Shown: one piece after another, positions 40,108 to 41,712 of the stretch | Layout: every line of letters starts with the position of its first letter | How positions within the stretch are numbered: the stretch's first letter is position 1 | Assembly (NCBI GenBank): GCA_029781975.1 | Contig: JAKOVQ010000024.1 | Span: 1-41,712 of the forward strand | Direction of reading: 5' to 3' | DNA from: Acidobacteriota bacterium | Lineage (GTDB): Bacteria > Acidobacteriota > Thermoanaerobaculia > UBA5066 | DNA: 41,712 nucleotides | Made by a program: the position numbers and the translations under genes | The notes under the pieces: model-generated | The model's database searches: none | What the model was told of the DNA's origin: nothing | The model's input: only the letters and a program-made list of their open reading frames with translations

Positions 40108-41343
40108 CTAAGCGGTCCTCCGACCGGGGAAGGGGTAGACGGCCGCGACCTTCTCGGCGGCGGCCTTCACGGCGTCGAAGCCTTCCGGCGTGTAAACGGC
40201 GGCAGTCAGGTCCGGCGTGGAATGCCCGAGCGCCTCTTGAGCGACGCGGAGGCCGGCGGCGCGACTCATCCCGAGGCCGAAAGTCCTCCGGAGGTCGTGG
40301 AAGGTGACGCCTTCGAGGCCGGCGGCCGTCGCAATGCGATTCCATGCGCGCTTGATGTCGGGCCGGGGGCGCTCCTCCTTCTTCTTCCCCTCCTCGTCCT
40401 TCTCTTCGAGGCCACGGCCGGCGACGACGAACGCGCCATCTCGCGGGAGGTCGCGGAGGAAGTCCACGAGCTGCGGCACGAGGGGGAGGAGGCGGCGCTT
40501 CCCGCTCTTCGAGTCGGGGAGCGTCGCGCGCCCCTCGTCGAGGTTAACGTCGGACCAGCGGAGCCCGAGCGCCTCGCCGCGGCGCGCGCCGCCGAGGAGC
40601 GCGAGGAGGACGGCCGCAACGGCGTGCTGATCGGGGTCTGACGGGAGGACTGAGAGGAGCCGGGCGACCTCGTCGGGGGAGAGGACGCGAGCGCGGGGAG
40701 GGTTCTCTCGGCCAGCCTTCACGTTCGAGGCCGGGTTCCGCGTGAGGATCTCGGCGCGGACGGCGGCCTGAAAGCACGCGGCGACGACGGCGAGCCATCG
40801 GTTAGCGGAGGGCTCGCCCTTCTTCTCGCGGATCGCCGCGCGCTCGGCCTCGACGTCCTCAGCGCGGAAGACGTCCAGAGGACGAGCATTCCAGCGGGAG
40901 CGGATGTCGCGGAACGTCGGGTCGGTCGGCTCGCCCGTCTTCGCGTTCGTCCCGTCCGTGAAGCCGAGGAAGCGCCTATGAAAGGTCTCCTTCGTCTTCG
41001 TCGTCAGGCGCTCGAAGTACGTCTTCGACCACGCGCCCCACGTGGGAAGCGCCGGCTTCTCGGCGAGCAGGTCAACACCGGCGTCCGCGCTCTTGAGGTA
41101 CTTCTTCGCCTCGTCCCGCGCAGCGTCGAGAGTCCATGTCCCGTACCTCCCGATGGCCTTCATTCGGCGAATAGTCGTTCCGCGAACCGTGTACCGGACG
41201 GCAAAGGTCTTCGTGCCGTCGGCGTAGACGCGGAGGAGAAAGCCGGGCATGTCCCGATCGGCGTACCAGTCGCCCTTCTCGGAGCCCCCCTTGATGCTGT
41301 CGATCGTCCGTTTCGTGAACGTCCGGGCCGATCTCTTTCCCAT
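40108..41343 (-). CDS. int: Tyrosine recombinase integrase
   Basis: 411 residues from ATG 41343 with GGAGGAT upstream. A DUF4102-like N-terminal arm-binding domain (IGRYGTWTLDAARDEAKKYL), a SAM-like core-binding region, and the catalytic domain with R in GGARRGEALGLRW, HDLRRTF, GHSTPDLTAAVY: the R-HxxR-H-Y set is complete. The last motif's tyrosine is in AAVYTPEGF. It stands next to the right att repeat and probably inserts the element into tRNA-Pro. Confidence 0.92.
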   Translation of the reverse strand: MGKRSARTFTKRTIDSIKGGSEKGDWYADRDMPGFLLRVYADGTKTFAVRYTVRGTTIRRMKAIGRYGTWTLDAARDEAKKYLKSADAGVDLLAEKPALPTWGAWSKTYFERLTTKTKETFHRRFLGFTDGTNAKTGEPTDPTFRDIRSRWNARPLDVFRAEDVEAERAAIREKKGEPSANRWLAVVAACFQAAVRAEILTRNPASNVKAGRENPPRARVLSPDEVARLLSVLPSDPDQHAVAAVLLALLGGARRGEALGLRWSDVNLDEGRATLPDSKSGKRRLLPLVPQLVDFLRDLPRDGAFVVAGRGLEEKDEEGKKKEERPRPDIKRAWNRIATAAGLEGVTFHDLRRTFGLGMSRAAGLRVAQEALGHSTPDLTAAVYTPEGFDAVKAAAEKVAAVYPFPGRRTA

Positions 41344-41511
41344 CCGATCCTCCGTGCCGGCGCCGTGTCATGGGAGTGCGGTTCCGGCTCCATCGTGCCC
41401 TCGCCGTGCCTTACGAGTTTCGACGCGGAGAGACGGGAAGGCAACAGAAATCCGCTATAGAAGCGCACTAAGCGACGACGACCGGCAGGAGAAAGGCGCT
41501 GGACCTCGTGA

Positions 41512-41560
41512 ATGGGGTTCAAGGGGTCGCGGGTTCGAATCCCGCCGTCCCGACCATCTA
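41512..41560 (+). repeat. Right att repeat: nt 32-76 of tRNA-Pro(GGG) plus TCTA
   Basis: Identical to 32994-33042 over 49 bases. The five bases before it (CGTGA) pair with four of five in TCAAG, but no D arm or CGGGACG acceptor lies upstream, so it is not an intact tRNA gene either. Confidence 0.9.
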
Positions 41561-41578
41561 AATGCCGAAGATTCTGAT

Positions 41579-41600
41579 GCCACCGGGAACGGTGGCTTTT
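41579..41600 (+). terminator. Rho-independent terminator after the right att repeat
   Basis: Perfect 7-bp stem GCCACCG / CGGTGGC, loop GGAA, then four T, 23 bases after the CCA end of the tRNA fragment. I see no gene in the last 112 bases. Confidence 0.82.
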
Positions 41601-41712
41601 CCGTTCCTGGCGTGGCGTGTTCGTGTCCAGCGGGGTAGCCGTCGGCCGACCACGCCGACTACGCTCTTCGGGCTATTGCGCGAAGCCGCTGGAGAAGGAC
41701 CGGAACGCGCGC

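Larger units (their letters stand above)
32994..41560. mobile_element. 8.6-kb integrative element in a tRNA-Pro(GGG)-derived site
   Basis: Bounded by perfect 49-base direct repeats (32994-33042 and 41512-41560). All genes but the methylase fragment are on the minus strand. They include a tyrosine recombinase at one end (40108-41343), AlpA/excisionase-like HTH proteins, a CHC2/TOPRIM/DUF3631-like primase-helicase, a TubC-like docking protein and small unknown proteins. No capsid, portal, large terminase, relaxase or type IV secretion genes are present, so it is not a complete phage or conjugative element. It may be a phage satellite or a mobilisable remnant. Confidence 0.85.

Noticed and set aside
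40101-40112. A single CTCTAA near the integrase stop
   Set aside because: Lone hexamer without the second copy or a -10, and inside the element; not counted in the regulon.
1-41712. CRISPR arrays, insertion sequences, riboswitches, rRNA
   Set aside because: I saw no regular spaced repeats with spacers, no transposase or terminal inverted repeats, and no recognisable riboswitch or rRNA sequence.

Overview
The window is a high-GC bacterial segment, probably Acidobacteriota-like and certainly Gram-negative: it has an outer-membrane factor, many secreted proteins, a fused ResB-CcsA cytochrome c maturation protein, a CHASE2 kinase next to a FecR protein, and frequent GTG starts with 4-base gene overlaps. 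The phylum is a guess from gene style and nothing here proves it. Nearly everything left of about 33 kb concerns heavy metals and envelope stress; the right 8.5 kb is a small integrated mobile element.

Region 1 (0.3-12.3 kb): a lone receiver-domain protein; a plus-strand run of secreted metal-binding proteins, a Cu-type P1B ATPase with YHS and heavy-metal-binding domains, and a Ser/Thr kinase coupled to it by a GTGA overlap; a minus-strand trio of methyltransferase, HAMP membrane protein and methyltransferase; then a secreted protein, a third methyltransferase, a second secreted heavy-metal-binding-domain protein, a cytochrome c and a Met/Gly-rich secreted protein. Several of these promoters, and that of the CHASE2 kinase at 20 kb, share an unusual box: two CTCTAA-like hexamers 11 bases apart, then 11-12 bases, then a -10-like hexamer. 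I regard this as the most interesting new signal.

Region 2 (12.4-20.1 kb, minus strand): a merR-merT-CopZ-like operon behind a textbook MerR operator, then a copper module read right to left as CHASE2 histidine kinase, NtrC-type regulator, FecR protein, a sigma-54 promoter, a Gly/Met-rich secreted protein and a two-domain multicopper oxidase.

Region 3 (20.1-32.7 kb, minus strand): one tightly packed operon starting at an ArsR/CadC-type regulator with a consensus sigma-70 promoter, followed by a Cys-rich secreted protein, an RND efflux trio (outer-membrane factor, adaptor, pump), a PII-like protein, a possible 46-residue protein, a second P1B ATPase with an unusual APC motif, an orphan HydE and a ResB-CcsA fusion.

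Region 4 (33.0-41.6 kb): an integrative element bounded by perfect 49-base direct repeats equal to nucleotides 32-76 of a tRNA-Pro(GGG) plus four bases. It has a tyrosine recombinase, AlpA/excisionase-like HTH proteins, a primase/helicase, small unknown proteins and a cut-off DNA methylase. Neither repeat copy retains the 5' half of the tRNA, so the intact tRNA should lie left of the window; this suggests that the metal-resistance block is itself part of a tandem island inserted at the same tRNA.
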